From assembly GCF_900090265.1 (NCBI RefSeq), contig NZ_LT607752.1, positions 2,666,001 to 2,730,000 of the forward strand: a stretch of 64,000 bases of DNA, in the 5' to 3' direction. Origin of the DNA: Micromonospora rifamycinica (GTDB lineage Bacteria > Actinomycetota > Actinomycetes > Mycobacteriales > Micromonosporaceae). Under the pieces are notes generated by a model. The model was given only the letters and a program-made list of their open reading frames with translations. It did no database searches and was not told the DNA's origin. This document shows, piece by piece, positions 1-9,694 of the stretch; positions within the stretch are counted from its first letter, which is position 1; every line of letters begins with the position of its first letter. The translations under genes and the position numbers were made by a program.

Positions 1-3
1 CGG

Positions 4-1608
4 ATGACCGCCGAGTTCCACCCCCCGACGGACCGGCCGGCCGTCCACCGCGACCCCGGCCTGGCGTCCGCGCTCACCGACGCCGCGGAGCTGCCCGACG
101 GGGAGACCCGACTGGCCGAACTCGACCGGATCGCCGCCCGCGCCGACGCGCTCGGCGACCCGCACTCCGGCCTGGACGCCCGTTTCGCGCTGGTCGAGGC
201 GTACCTGCGGGGTGGGGGCCGGTGGCGGATCGTCGAGCCGGTACGCCGGCTGCTGGCCACCGTCGACCGGTCCCCCGGCCTGCTCGACGCCCGCCCCGGC
301 GACGCGGAGCTGCTGCGGCGGCACCTGCGGCAGGCGGTGGAGGCCGCCATCGGCACCCCCCGCATCGGGCTGGCCCAGGCCCACGCGCTGCTCGACGCGC
401 TGGCCCGACGGATCGGCGAGGACGCCGCCGTGGTCGCCCAACTCCGCTGCCGGCTGGCCGACCACCGGGGTGACGAGCCGACCGCCCGCCGGTGGTACGA
501 CCGGTGGACGGCCACCGACCCGGACCCGGCCGCCGGCTGCCCCGGCTGTCTGCCGGTCCGTCGGGCGGAGCTGCTGGCCGGCTGGGGGGACGACCGGGCG
601 GCGCTGGACGCGCTGCGGCCGGTGCTCGATGCCGTGGTCGAGTGCTCCGACCAGCCGGAGGGCGCCCTCGCGGTGGGTCTGCTGCCCTGGTTGCGCACCG
701 GGGCGACCGCGCGGGCCGCGTCGGCGCACCTGCGGGCGTACCGGCGGCACCGGGGGGAACGGCGGGCGATGCCGTACCTGGCCGCGCAGCTGCGGTTCTG
801 TGCGCTGGCCGGGCACCCGGAGCGGGGCCTGGACATCCTCGCCGAGCAGTTGCCCCGGCTGGACCACCCGTACGACGACCTGTCGGCGCTGGAGTTCGCC
901 GCCGCCGGGGCGCTGGTCTGCGCGCTCGCCGTCGAGTCCGGACGCGACGGTCGACGGGTGCACCGCCCCGGCCACGCCGACCGGCCGGCCGCCGACCTGG
1001 ACGTGGCGACCCTCGGCACCGACCTGCTGGCCGTGGCGACCCGGCTGGCGGGCAGCTTCGACGCCCGCAACGGCACCGGTCACCACGCCGGCCGGATCGC
1101 CGCCTGGCTGGCCGAGCGGCCGACCGGTGACCCGGTGCCGGTGCCGGCGTGGGAGAGCGTCGCCGAGCCGGACGACGAACCGGTCCCGCCCGCGGCCGAC
1201 GAACCGGCCCCGCTGAGCCTGGCGCAGCTCACCGCCGTGCTGGACGCCCGGGGTGACGTGTACGCGGTGGACGCCGGTGGCGTGGTGGTCGGCCGCTGGG
1301 ACGATGCGGTGATCCAGTTCTCCCAGTTGGGCCGGCAGGGGGAGGTCCTGCACGCCCGGGTGGTGGCGGCCCGGCGGCTGGCGGCGGGACGGCTCGCCGA
1401 GGCGTACGAGTTCTGCAACGCCTGGAACCACGACCGGCTGCTGCCCAAGGCGTACGTGCACGAACTGCCCGGCGGTGAGCTGGTGCTGGCCGGCGACGTC
1501 AGCACCGACCTGGCGTACGGGGTGGCCCCGACGCAGCTCGGCATCCTGGTCGACGCGGCGGTGAGCACCGGCGTCGCGTACGCCAGGGCCGTCGCCGCCC
1601 TGCCCTGA
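4..1608 (+). CDS. YbjN-domain protein with helical N-terminal region
   Basis: A 534-residue protein beginning with ATG at position 4; no ribosome binding site is visible because the window starts there, so a longer N-terminus cannot be excluded. Residues 1-400 are Ala/Leu/Arg-rich and helical-looking, with short repeated helix-turn-helix-like segments that could be TPR-type but carry no clear signature. Residues about 405-534 read like a YbjN domain (a fold related to type III secretion chaperones): the FCNAWN segment, the KAYV strand and the following LAYGV/QLG stretch fit that family. There is no signal peptide and no membrane segment, so it is probably cytoplasmic. No catalytic residues can be named. 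It is convergent with the protease gene and separated from it by a strong hairpin. Confidence 0.8.
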   Translation: MTAEFHPPTDRPAVHRDPGLASALTDAAELPDGETRLAELDRIAARADALGDPHSGLDARFALVEAYLRGGGRWRIVEPVRRLLATVDRSPGLLDARPGDAELLRRHLRQAVEAAIGTPRIGLAQAHALLDALARRIGEDAAVVAQLRCRLADHRGDEPTARRWYDRWTATDPDPAAGCPGCLPVRRAELLAGWGDDRAALDALRPVLDAVVECSDQPEGALAVGLLPWLRTGATARAASAHLRAYRRHRGERRAMPYLAAQLRFCALAGHPERGLDILAEQLPRLDHPYDDLSALEFAAAGALVCALAVESGRDGRRVHRPGHADRPAADLDVATLGTDLLAVATRLAGSFDARNGTGHHAGRIAAWLAERPTGDPVPVPAWESVAEPDDEPVPPAADEPAPLSLAQLTAVLDARGDVYAVDAGGVVVGRWDDAVIQFSQLGRQGEVLHARVVAARRLAAGRLAEAYEFCNAWNHDRLLPKAYVHELPGGELVLAGDVSTDLAYGVAPTQLGILVDAAVSTGVAYARAVAALP

Positions 1609-1707
1609 CCCGCCTGCCCTGACCCGCCCGCCCGCCCTGCCTGACCCGACCGTCCCACCCTGACCCGACCGTGCCGCCCTGGCCCGGGCGGCGGGGCCGG
1701 ACACGGA
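1609..1707. repeat. Short C-rich direct repeats after the YbjN gene
   Basis: The first 100 bases after the stop codon at 1608 consist of irregular reiterations of CCTGACCCG/CCTGCCC-like words. The segment is C-rich and G-poor on the sense strand, followed immediately by the hairpin at 1708-1746. No ORF with a plausible ribosome binding site is seen. Confidence 0.5.
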
Positions 1708-1746
1708 GCGGCCCCCGACCCCCGGGCGGTGGGGGTCGGGGGCCGC
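1708..1746. terminator. Bidirectional hairpin terminator
   Basis: A perfect 16-bp inverted repeat (arms 1708-1723 and 1731-1746, 7-base loop) lies between the convergent ends at 1608 (+) and 1802 (-). There is no U tract, as is common in actinobacteria. It would serve both genes. Confidence 0.8.
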
Positions 1747-1801
1747 GGTACCGGTTCACCGGCGCGGCCGGTCGACGGCGGCCGGGGCGCGGGTTGAGCG
1801 C

Positions 1802-3034
1802 TCAGCGCACCGATCCGGGGGCGGTCCGCGCCCGCAGCCGGGTGTTCGCCTGCGCGTCCTGCCGGCCGTCGGCGGTCACCAGGGTCAGGTTGTTGCGCTG
1901 GAGGATCTCGTTGACCGGCTGGAAGAAGGTGACCCCGCCGACGGTGCAGTCACCGGAGCCGCCGGAGGTGACGCCCTGCGCCTGGTCGCCGGAGATCCAC
2001 GAGCCGCCGGAGTCCCCCGGCTCGGCGCAGACGTCGGTGCGGGTCAGCCCGGTGACGGTCCCCTCCGGATAGTTCACGGTGGCGTTGCGGGCCTGGACGA
2101 CACCGCAGCGGGCACCCGTGGTCGAACCGGAGCGGCAGATCGACGCGCCGGCCGGCACCTCGGTGGAGCCGTTGACCGGCACCACGCCGCCGTTGAAGTC
2201 GCTCACCACCCCCTGCGGGGTCCACTGGCCGTTGGTGCGGACGAACGCCCAGTCGTCGCCGGGGAACGACGACGCCGCGAAGACGCCCTGCCGGGCCTGG
2301 TTGAAGCCGGTGGTCCGGTCGCCGACCCGGCCGCAGTGCCCGGCGGTGACGAAGCCGCCCACCACCGAGAAGCCGATCGAGCAGCGACCCACGTCGTTGA
2401 TGAAGAACGGCTCGCCGCCGACCAGGTCGAACAGGGGGCGCGGCTGCTCCCGGGAGGTGGTGATCCGCACCGCGTCGGCCGGTGCCCCGCTGCCCGCCGC
2501 CCACCGGCGGGCCCGCGCCTCGGCACCCGGCTGGGCGAGCACCACCACCGTGTTGGTGGCGACGTCGACGTACCAGCCGGTGATGGCGGGCGACGCCTGC
2601 CGGCCCACCGCGTCGAGCCGGCTCTTGGCCGCGTCCAGCTCGCCGACCGGGCGGTCGACCTGCTTGGGCACCGCACCGGCGGCCCGCACCCGGTCGGCTT
2701 GGGCGGGGTCGGCGACCGCCACGTTGAGGGTCGACCCGTCGCCGCTGATCCAGGCCCCGCCGTAGGTGTCGCCGAGGGTGGCCCGCAGCCGGGCCAGCCG
2801 CCCGGCGGCCTGCTGCTCGGCGGTCAGCCGCCGGACCGCCTGGTCCCGGCTGATCCGCAGGTCGCGGCTGAGGGCGTCCACCACCTCGGGGGCCACCCCG
2901 CCGGTGGCCCGCGCGTCGGCTCCACCGGCCTCCGGCGCGCCCTGGTCACCGGCGAACGACGGCAGGGTCACCGCCGCCGTCAGGCCCGCTGCCGCCAGCA
3001 CGACGCCGATCGCTGTCATCCGTCTGCGGTCCAT
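1802..3034 (-). CDS. Secreted S1E serine protease (streptogrisin/alpha-lytic protease family)
   Basis: A 410-residue pre-pro-protease. Residues 1-29 form a signal peptide (RRR, then a hydrophobic core, then SFAG). Residues about 45-200 correspond to the inhibitory pro-region of alpha-lytic/streptogrisin proteases. The mature trypsin-fold domain starts near 205. The catalytic triad is intact: His233 in TAGHCG, Asp261 in DDWAFV and Ser342 in GDSGGSW. Paired cysteines (near 218/234 and around 300-360) match the family's disulfides. Length is typical for S1E proteases with a full pro-region. Start chosen at ATG 3034 because GGGAGGAG lies about 10 bases upstream. It is transcribed divergently from an XRE-family regulator and probably acts outside the cell in protein degradation. 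Confident in family; substrate preference is unknown. Confidence 0.93.
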   Translation of the reverse strand: MDRRRMTAIGVVLAAAGLTAAVTLPSFAGDQGAPEAGGADARATGGVAPEVVDALSRDLRISRDQAVRRLTAEQQAAGRLARLRATLGDTYGGAWISGDGSTLNVAVADPAQADRVRAAGAVPKQVDRPVGELDAAKSRLDAVGRQASPAITGWYVDVATNTVVVLAQPGAEARARRWAAGSGAPADAVRITTSREQPRPLFDLVGGEPFFINDVGRCSIGFSVVGGFVTAGHCGRVGDRTTGFNQARQGVFAASSFPGDDWAFVRTNGQWTPQGVVSDFNGGVVPVNGSTEVPAGASICRSGSTTGARCGVVQARNATVNYPEGTVTGLTRTDVCAEPGDSGGSWISGDQAQGVTSGGSGDCTVGGVTFFQPVNEILQRNNLTLVTADGRQDAQANTRLRARTAPGSVR

Positions 3035-3090
3035 CCGTCATGCTCCTCCCGGCCGACGCGGGGTACGCCCGCCGGTCGGAGGTACGGAAA

Positions 3091-3140
3091 CGGACACCGC
3101 CCGGTTGAGGAGATCCGCAGATATCGACGGAAGGTGTCCG
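3091..3140. promoter_or_regulatory. Inverted repeat in the divergent protease/regulator promoter region
   Basis: Arms CGGACACC (3091-3098) and GGTGTCCG (3133-3140) are perfect complements separated by 34 bases, between the divergent starts at 3034 (-) and 3220 (+). It could be a paired operator half-site for the adjacent regulator; this is inference from position and symmetry only. Confidence 0.35.
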
Positions 3141-3206
3141 CGCCGTCACACAACCGGCCGCCCTGGCTACCCCTGACAGGGTGTGGTTGGCCGGGTGGCC
3201 GGTGCC

Positions 3207-3212
3207 GATACT
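3207..3212 (+). promoter_or_regulatory. -10 box of a probable leaderless promoter for the XRE regulator
   Basis: GATACT ends 7 bases before ATG 3220, the spacing expected if transcription begins at or next to the start codon. No convincing -35 hexamer is present. It supports ATG 3220 over the upstream in-frame GTG at 3181, which lies upstream of this box. Confidence 0.45.
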
Positions 3213-3219
3213 GGGAGTC

Positions 3220-4104
3220 ATGCAGGCATCAGGACAGCTCGGCGAGTTCCTCCGCTCGCGCCGCTCCCGGCTCAGCCCGGAGGAGGCCGGGGTGGCCACC
3301 TACGGCGGGCGGCGGCGGGTTCCCGGGCTGCGCCGGGAGGAGCTGGCCCTGCTGGCCGGGGTGAGCGCCTCGTACTACGCCCGGCTGGAGCAGGGCCAGG
3401 CCACCAACGCCTCACCCGAGGTACTGGACGCGCTCAGCCGGGCGCTGCGCCTCGACGCCACGGAACGCCGCCACCTGACCGGACTGGCCGCCGGGCACCG
3501 ACGCCCGGCCGTCCGCCGGTCGCCGCCGGAGCGGGTCGACCCGGCCGTACGCCAGCTCGTCGGCGCGCTCGGGGACGTGCCCGTGCTGGTGCTCGGCCGT
3601 CGGCTCGACGTGCTGGCCTGGAACACCGCCGGGCACGCCCTCTTCGCCGGCCACCTGGACCCGGCGGCGGTGGACCGGCCGGACCGGCGGCCGAACATGG
3701 CACGGCTGGTCTTCCTCGACGCGCACACCCGTGAGCTGTACGTCGACTGGCCGGCCAAGGCACGGGCGGTGGTGGCCACCCTGCGGATGGCCTCCGGGCA
3801 GCACCCGGCGGACCCGTTGCTCGCCGCGCTGGTCGGCGAGCTGGCGGTCCGCAGCCCCGAGTTCGCCGCCGGGTGGGCCGACCACCGGGTCAAGGCCGGC
3901 GGCGCTGCCGGCTACGTGATGCGGCACCCGGTGGTCGGCGAGCTGACCGTCACCCAGCAGACCCTGCGGACCACCGACGACCAGGCGGTCGTCGTCGCCA
4001 CCACCGCACCGGGTTCCCCGTCGCAGGCGGCGATGACGCTGCTCGTGCACGCCGCGGTCACCGGCCGCGCCGCCACCCGGCAGCCACTCCCGGCCCACGG
4101 TTGA
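3220..4104 (+). CDS. XRE-family regulator with MmyB-like ligand-binding domain
   Basis: A 294-residue helix-turn-helix regulator. Residues about 5-75 form an XRE/Cro-type DNA-binding domain, with the family hallmark RRVPGLRREELALLAGVS followed by YYARLEQG. Residues about 100-280 match the MmyB-like regulator domain (a PAS-like fold thought to bind a small ligand), including LAWN and the conserved PNMARLVFLD segment. Start set at ATG 3220; an in-frame GTG at 3181 exists, but a -10-like box lies between the two. It is divergent from the protease gene, with an inverted repeat between them, so autoregulation or control of the protease is possible but not shown. No partner oxidoreductase, often found beside such regulators, is adjacent. 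Confidence 0.9.
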   Translation: MQASGQLGEFLRSRRSRLSPEEAGVATYGGRRRVPGLRREELALLAGVSASYYARLEQGQATNASPEVLDALSRALRLDATERRHLTGLAAGHRRPAVRRSPPERVDPAVRQLVGALGDVPVLVLGRRLDVLAWNTAGHALFAGHLDPAAVDRPDRRPNMARLVFLDAHTRELYVDWPAKARAVVATLRMASGQHPADPLLAALVGELAVRSPEFAAGWADHRVKAGGAAGYVMRHPVVGELTVTQQTLRTTDDQAVVVATTAPGSPSQAAMTLLVHAAVTGRAATRQPLPAHG

Positions 4105-4414
4105 CGGGTCCTGCCCACCCCTGGCCGACCCACCGGCGGCTGACCCACCCACCGCCCACCGGCGGCTGACCCCTGACCGCTATCCACCGGCGGCACCCGC
4201 CGCTCCCCTACCTGCGGCAGCCTGTGCTGCTGCCCTACCTGCGGCAGCGCTGTGCTGCTGCCCCCGCCGGCCCGGCGGGCCGGCCACCGGACCCGGACGG
4301 TCCGGCCGGTCGACGCCGCGGCGACACCGTAGGACGAGGGCACCTGAACGGGTGCCGGATCGTCCGCGCCCGAAACCGGGTCCGCTCCCGGACCCCTCAC
4401 CAGAAGGACGAACC
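4105..4414. repeat. Gene-free gap with two kinds of tandem repeat
   Basis: This 310-base gap has no credible ORF. At about 4130-4170 the word CACCGGCGGCTGACCC occurs twice. At 4206-4232 and 4233-4260 a 27/28-bp unit beginning CCCTACCTGCGGCAG is duplicated; each copy can fold a small hairpin (GGCAGC ... GCTGCC). The two hairpins could end transcription of the upstream regulator. The last 30 bases carry the AGAAGGA ribosome binding site for the next gene. Confidence 0.6.
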
Positions 4415-5419
4415 ATGCGCAGCAGAATCCTCACCCTCGCCGTCGCCACCGCGGCGGCCGGCGCCCTGGTCATGCCATGGGCGGCTCCGGCACCGGCGAG
4501 CACCCCGGCCGCCGTCGTCATCCCGGCCGGGTCGGCCCCCGTCACCCCGGCCCGGTCGGCCCCGGCGGCCCGGATCGTGACCCACTTCGACCTGGCCAAG
4601 GGGCAACTGCCGGAGAACATCGCGCTGGGCCCCGACGGCACGGCCTACCTCACGTTCGCGGCGGCCCGGCAGGTCGCCGCCGTCGACCGGACGGGGCGCA
4701 CCCGGGTGCTGGCCACCCTGCCGGCCCCGGCCGACGGCGGCGTCGCCACCCCGGTGCTCGGCTTCGCCCTGACCAGCGGCATCGTCCGCACCGGCGACGG
4801 CACGCTCTACTTCCTGTACGCCAGCGGCGACGCCGCCAGCACCGGCCTCTACCGGATGCCACCCGGCCAGCAGCCCCGACGGATCGCCGCGCTGCCGGCG
4901 GCCGGGCTACCGAACGGCCTGGCCCTCGACCCGACGAGCCGGACGTTCTACGTCACCGACTCGGTGCTCGGTACCATCTCGACCGTTCCGCTGGCCGGCG
5001 GCGCCGCCCGGGTCTGGTCGTCGGCGTCCGCGCTCGCCGCCACGGGGTTCCTCGGTGTCAACGGCGTCAAGGTACGCGACGGTGCGGTCTGGGTGACCAA
5101 CCTGGACCAGGGCACCCTGCTGCGGATCCCGCTGCGGCAGGGCCGGGCCGGCAGTGTCGAGACCAGGGCGACCGGCCTGGTCGGCCTGGACGACTTCGCC
5201 TTCGCCCCCGACGGCCGGGTGGTCGCCACCCTCAACGGCCCGAACACGGTGGTGGTCGTCGACGGGGACGGGCGGACCCGGACTCTGCTGACCGGTGCCG
5301 ACGGTCTCCAGAACCCGACCTCGGTGGCCGTCCGCGGGCACACCCTCCTGGTGGCCAGCGCCGCCTACACCACCGCGACCGACCCCAACCTGATCGCGGT
5401 CCCCCTGCACCACCGCTGA
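4415..5419 (+). CDS. Secreted SMP-30/gluconolactonase-like beta-propeller protein
   Basis: A 334-residue exported protein. Residues 1-30 are a Sec signal peptide (Arg, hydrophobic Ala/Val core, APAPAS cleavage zone), followed by a Pro/Ala-rich linker. From about 50 on, repeated motifs of the LPENIALGPDGTAYLT and GLPNGLALDP type mark a six-bladed propeller of the SMP-30/gluconolactonase/NHL class. ATG 4415 is preferred over the in-frame start at 4352 because AGAAGGAC lies just upstream and it begins the signal peptide exactly. Substrate cannot be named: lactonase metal ligands are not unambiguous, so it may be a binding or scaffold propeller. It stands alone between an XRE regulator and a convergent rnj. 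Confidence 0.85.
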   Translation: MRSRILTLAVATAAAGALVMPWAAPAPASTPAAVVIPAGSAPVTPARSAPAARIVTHFDLAKGQLPENIALGPDGTAYLTFAAARQVAAVDRTGRTRVLATLPAPADGGVATPVLGFALTSGIVRTGDGTLYFLYASGDAASTGLYRMPPGQQPRRIAALPAAGLPNGLALDPTSRTFYVTDSVLGTISTVPLAGGAARVWSSASALAATGFLGVNGVKVRDGAVWVTNLDQGTLLRIPLRQGRAGSVETRATGLVGLDDFAFAPDGRVVATLNGPNTVVVVDGDGRTRTLLTGADGLQNPTSVAVRGHTLLVASAAYTTATDPNLIAVPLHHR

Positions 5420-5434
5420 GCGCACCGCAGGTGC

Positions 5435-5473
5435 GCGGGCCGGCCGCCGTCGTCTCGACGGCGGCCGGCCCGC
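5435..5473. terminator. Bidirectional hairpin terminator between propeller gene and rnj
   Basis: A perfect 18-bp stem (5435-5452 with 5456-5473) and a 3-base loop lie between the convergent stops at 5419 (+) and 5498 (-). It is very stable, with no U tract. Confidence 0.85.
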
Positions 5474-5497
5474 AACGCTGTCGGTACGACGACCCGC

Positions 5498-7186
<1,689 letters not shown>

Positions 7187-7238
7187 GCGTCCACCTCATT
7201 CTGCGACGCCGTAACCCGGCGTCCGTCGTGTCGTTCGG

Positions 7239-8165
7239 TCATTCGGGCAGGTCCAGGCCTGCCGCCGCGCAGTCCGCGCGCAGCAGGGCCAGTTCGTCGT
7301 CGGTGGCGTCCACCAGGGGCGGACGCACCGGCCCGGCGGGCAGGCCCATCGTGTTCAGGCCCGCCTTCACCAGGATGGTCCCCGGGCTGCGGAAGATCCC
7401 GGTGAACAGGGGCAGCAGCCGCCGGTGCAGGGTCAGCGCGGTGCCGGTGTCCCCCGCCTCGTACGCCTCGATCATCCGCTTGGCGAGCGCGCCGGTGAAG
7501 TGGGTCGAGGTGCCGACCAGGCCGACCCCGCCGACCGCCAGGGTGGGCAGGGTGAGCGCGTCGTCGCCGCTGTAGAAGGCGAGGTCGGTGCGGCTGGTCA
7601 CCCAGCTGGTGGCGGTCAGGTCGCCCTTGGCGTCCTTGACCGCGACGATCCGCTCGTGCGCGGCGAGCCGCACCAGCGTCTCGGTCTCGATCGGCACCCC
7701 GGCCCGGTGCGGGATGTCGTACACCATCACCGGCAGGCCGGTGCCGTCGGCGACCGCGGTGAAGTGCCGCACCAGGCCGCGCTGCGGGGGCTTGCTGTAG
7801 TACGGCGTCACCACCAGCAGGCCGTGCGCCCCGGCCTTCTCCGCCGTGGCGGCCAGCTCGATGGTGTGCCGGGTGTCGTTGGTGCCCACCCCGGCCACCA
7901 CCTGCGCCCGGTCACCGACCGCCTCCACCACCGCCCGGACCAGGGACTCCTTCTCCGCGTCAGTGGTGGTCGGCGACTCACCGGTGGTGCCGTTGACCAC
8001 CAGCGCGTCGTTGCCCTGCTCGTCGACGAGGTACGTCGCCAGCCGTGCCACGCCGTCGAGGTCGAGGGAGCCGTCGGCGGTGAACGGTGTCACCAACGCG
8101 GTGAGCAGACGCCCGAAGGGGCGGGAGGTGGCCCGGTCGGGGGCGGCAGGGTGGTCGTGCGTCAT
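7239..8165 (-). CDS. dapA: 4-hydroxy-tetrahydrodipicolinate synthase
   Basis: A 308-residue class I aldolase that condenses pyruvate with aspartate semialdehyde, the first committed step to diaminopimelate and lysine. The family signatures GRLLTALVTPF, NGTTGESPT, the YDIPHR strand with the catalytic Tyr, and the Schiff-base Lys177 in VAVKDAKGD are all present. I choose ATG 8165 rather than GTG 8171, because the -10 box TAGGTT at 8172-8177 is separated from ATG 8165 by 6 bases, which places the transcription start on that ATG. It lies between thyX and rnj on the same strand, the usual actinobacterial order. Confidence 0.96.
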   Translation of the reverse strand: MTHDHPAAPDRATSRPFGRLLTALVTPFTADGSLDLDGVARLATYLVDEQGNDALVVNGTTGESPTTTDAEKESLVRAVVEAVGDRAQVVAGVGTNDTRHTIELAATAEKAGAHGLLVVTPYYSKPPQRGLVRHFTAVADGTGLPVMVYDIPHRAGVPIETETLVRLAAHERIVAVKDAKGDLTATSWVTSRTDLAFYSGDDALTLPTLAVGGVGLVGTSTHFTGALAKRMIEAYEAGDTGTALTLHRRLLPLFTGIFRSPGTILVKAGLNTMGLPAGPVRPPLVDATDDELALLRADCAAAGLDLPE

Positions 8166-8171
8166 GCTCAC

Positions 8172-8177
8172 AACCTA
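8172..8177 (-). promoter_or_regulatory. -10 box of dapA, leaderless
   Basis: TAGGTT on the minus strand, then GTGAGC, then ATG 8165. The hexamer fits the actinobacterial TANNNT -10 consensus and the distance implies a leaderless mRNA. It decides the dapA start. Confidence 0.65.
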
Positions 8178-8211
8178 GCGGACGAGCACCGGACGTCCGG
8201 TGGGGAAGGGC

Positions 8212-8964
8212 TCAGGACAGCTGTGCGTGCGGGCTCGTCGCCACCTCGGTGCCGTCGGGCAGGGTGGCGACGACGAAGTCGGCGAACACGTTCGGGGCGA
8301 CCCGCTGGAGCTGCCGCAGGCACTCCACGGCCAGCTCACGGATCTCGACGTCGGCGTGCTCGGTGGCCCGCATCCCGATGAAGTGCCGCCAGGCCCGGTA
8401 GTTGCCGGTGACCACGATCCGGGTCTCGGTGGCGTTGGGCAGCACCGCCCGCGCCGCCTGCCGGGCCTGCTTGCGGCGCAGCGTCGGGTTGGGCTCGTCG
8501 GCGAACCGCTGCTCCAACCCCTCCAGCAGCTCGGTGTACGCCCGGACGCTCGCCTCGGCGGCCTCGACGAACCGCTTGTGCAGCTCCGGGTCGTCGGCGA
8601 TCACCGCCGGCTCGACCATCGCCGCGTCCCGCTCCGGCACGTAGCGCTGGGAGAGCTGGGAGTAGGAGAAGTGCCGGTGCCGGATCAGCTCGTGGGTGAA
8701 CGAGCGGGACACCCCGGTGAAGTAGAACGTCACGCTGCCGTGCTCCAGCACCGACAGGTGCCCGACCTCCAGGATGTGCGCCAGGTAGCCGGCGTTGGTG
8801 GCGGTCGCCGGGTTCGGCTTCTTCCAGCTCTGGTAGCAGGCCCGGCCGGCGAACTCGGCGAGCGCCTGGCCGCCCTCGGCGTCGGTCGACCACGGCACGT
8901 CGTCAGGGGCCTGGAACTGGGTCCACGCGATCAGCTGCACCTGGGGCTGCACCATCTCCGGCAT
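8212..8964 (-). CDS. thyX: FAD-dependent thymidylate synthase ThyX
   Basis: A 250-residue flavin-dependent thymidylate synthase converting dUMP to dTMP with methylenetetrahydrofolate and reduced FAD. The defining RHRxxSxxxxSxR motif is intact at residues 95-107, and the [14 protein letters not shown] strand and the C-terminal RNWRHF-like [11 protein letters not shown] segment also fit. Length is typical. ATG 8964 follows a TACAGT box by 7 bases that also contain AGGA, so it may be leaderless or very short-led. It lies upstream of dapA on the same strand. In related genomes thyX follows dapB directly; here about 5 kb of other genes lie between. Confidence 0.96.
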   Translation of the reverse strand: MPEMVQPQVQLIAWTQFQAPDDVPWSTDAEGGQALAEFAGRACYQSWKKPNPATATNAGYLAHILEVGHLSVLEHGSVTFYFTGVSRSFTHELIRHRHFSYSQLSQRYVPERDAAMVEPAVIADDPELHKRFVEAAEASVRAYTELLEGLEQRFADEPNPTLRRKQARQAARAVLPNATETRIVVTGNYRAWRHFIGMRATEHADVEIRELAVECLRQLQRVAPNVFADFVVATLPDGTEVATSPHAQLS

Positions 8965-8971
8965 TCCTGCG

Positions 8972-8977
8972 ACTGTA
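8972..8977 (-). promoter_or_regulatory. -10 box of thyX
   Basis: TACAGT on the minus strand, 7 bases from ATG 8964; it matches TANNNT. thyX therefore has its own promoter despite its place in a conserved block. Confidence 0.5.
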
Positions 8978-9090
8978 GTGGCCCGACGGGCTGCGGGGAA
9001 ACTCGGGCCACCGCGCTGACCAGCGAGATCATGGACAGTTCCGCCCCGGGGCGGCGACGGGTGGCCAACGTCTCCCCCGGCGGCGACGGG

Positions 9091-9690
9091 TCAGACGTAG
9101 AGGGCGGTGAACGGTGCCCAGGGCAGGTTGCGCACCACCGAGAAGGCCATCCAGACGGCGAGGAAACCGCCGATCACCGGGGAGCTGAGCCGCAGCTCGG
9201 GCAGTCGCCAGCCGAACGCCTGCCGGCCGGCCCAGGCGACGAAGAGGTAGGCCAGGAAGGGCACCGCGAAGACGAAGAGGAAGTGGTGCCGGGCGGCGGC
9301 CGGCAGGTCGGCGTGCAGCAGGTACCACAGCGCGCGGGTGCCCCCGCAGCCCGGACAGTCCAGCCCGGTGGTGAGCTTGAGCAGGCAGCTCGGCGGAGCG
9401 TCCGGATCGCTGGTGGTCGGGCCGCTGATGAGTGCGTACGCCATCCCGGCACCGACGCAGCCGAGCGCGGCCAGCGGCACCGCCCACCGCGGCGAACGGT
9501 CGTAGAGGCGGACCACGAGCCGGGTCAGGCGGTCCGGCTCGGGCTGCTGCCACGCCACCGGCGGCCCGGCCGACCACGACCCGGGCGGCATCGGATCGGT
9601 GTCCGGCCCGGCCGACCAGGAGCCGGGCGGCATCGGATCGGTGTCCTGCCCCGACCGGCCCGGCCCGGTCGGCCCGTCAACGCTCGTCAC
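9091..9690 (-). CDS. DUF2752 membrane protein with duplicated N-terminal 14-residue unit
   Basis: A 199-residue protein. The first 55 residues are Gly/Pro/Asp-rich and contain two tandem copies of a 14-residue unit (DTDPMPPGSWSAGP). The rest holds about four membrane segments, with the DUF2752 signature TGLDCPGCGGTRALW between the first and second. GTG 9690 is chosen because it begins the repeat-bearing N-terminus and follows GAGG; longer in-frame readings run into the YcaQ-like gene. Function is unknown; the CPxCGxTR motif may bind metal or be redox-active. It lies between thyX and the YcaQ-like gene, whose stop is 4 bases upstream of its start. Confidence 0.85.
   Translation of the reverse strand: MTSVDGPTGPGRSGQDTDPMPPGSWSAGPDTDPMPPGSWSAGPPVAWQQPEPDRLTRLVVRLYDRSPRWAVPLAALGCVGAGMAYALISGPTTSDPDAPPSCLLKLTTGLDCPGCGGTRALWYLLHADLPAAARHHFLFVFAVPFLAYLFVAWAGRQAFGWRLPELRLSSPVIGGFLAVWMAFSVVRNLPWAPFTALYV
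9563..9646. repeat. Two tandem 42-bp units inside the DUF2752 gene
   Basis: Units 9563-9604 and 9605-9646 are nearly identical, differing only in the sixth codon region. The length is a multiple of three, so each copy adds 14 residues in frame. A degenerate third unit may follow. Confidence 0.85.
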
Positions 9691-9694
9691 GGCC

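Noticed and set aside
8166-8171. GTG 8171 as dapA start
   Set aside because: The -10 box directly adjoins it, so transcription should begin at about ATG 8165.
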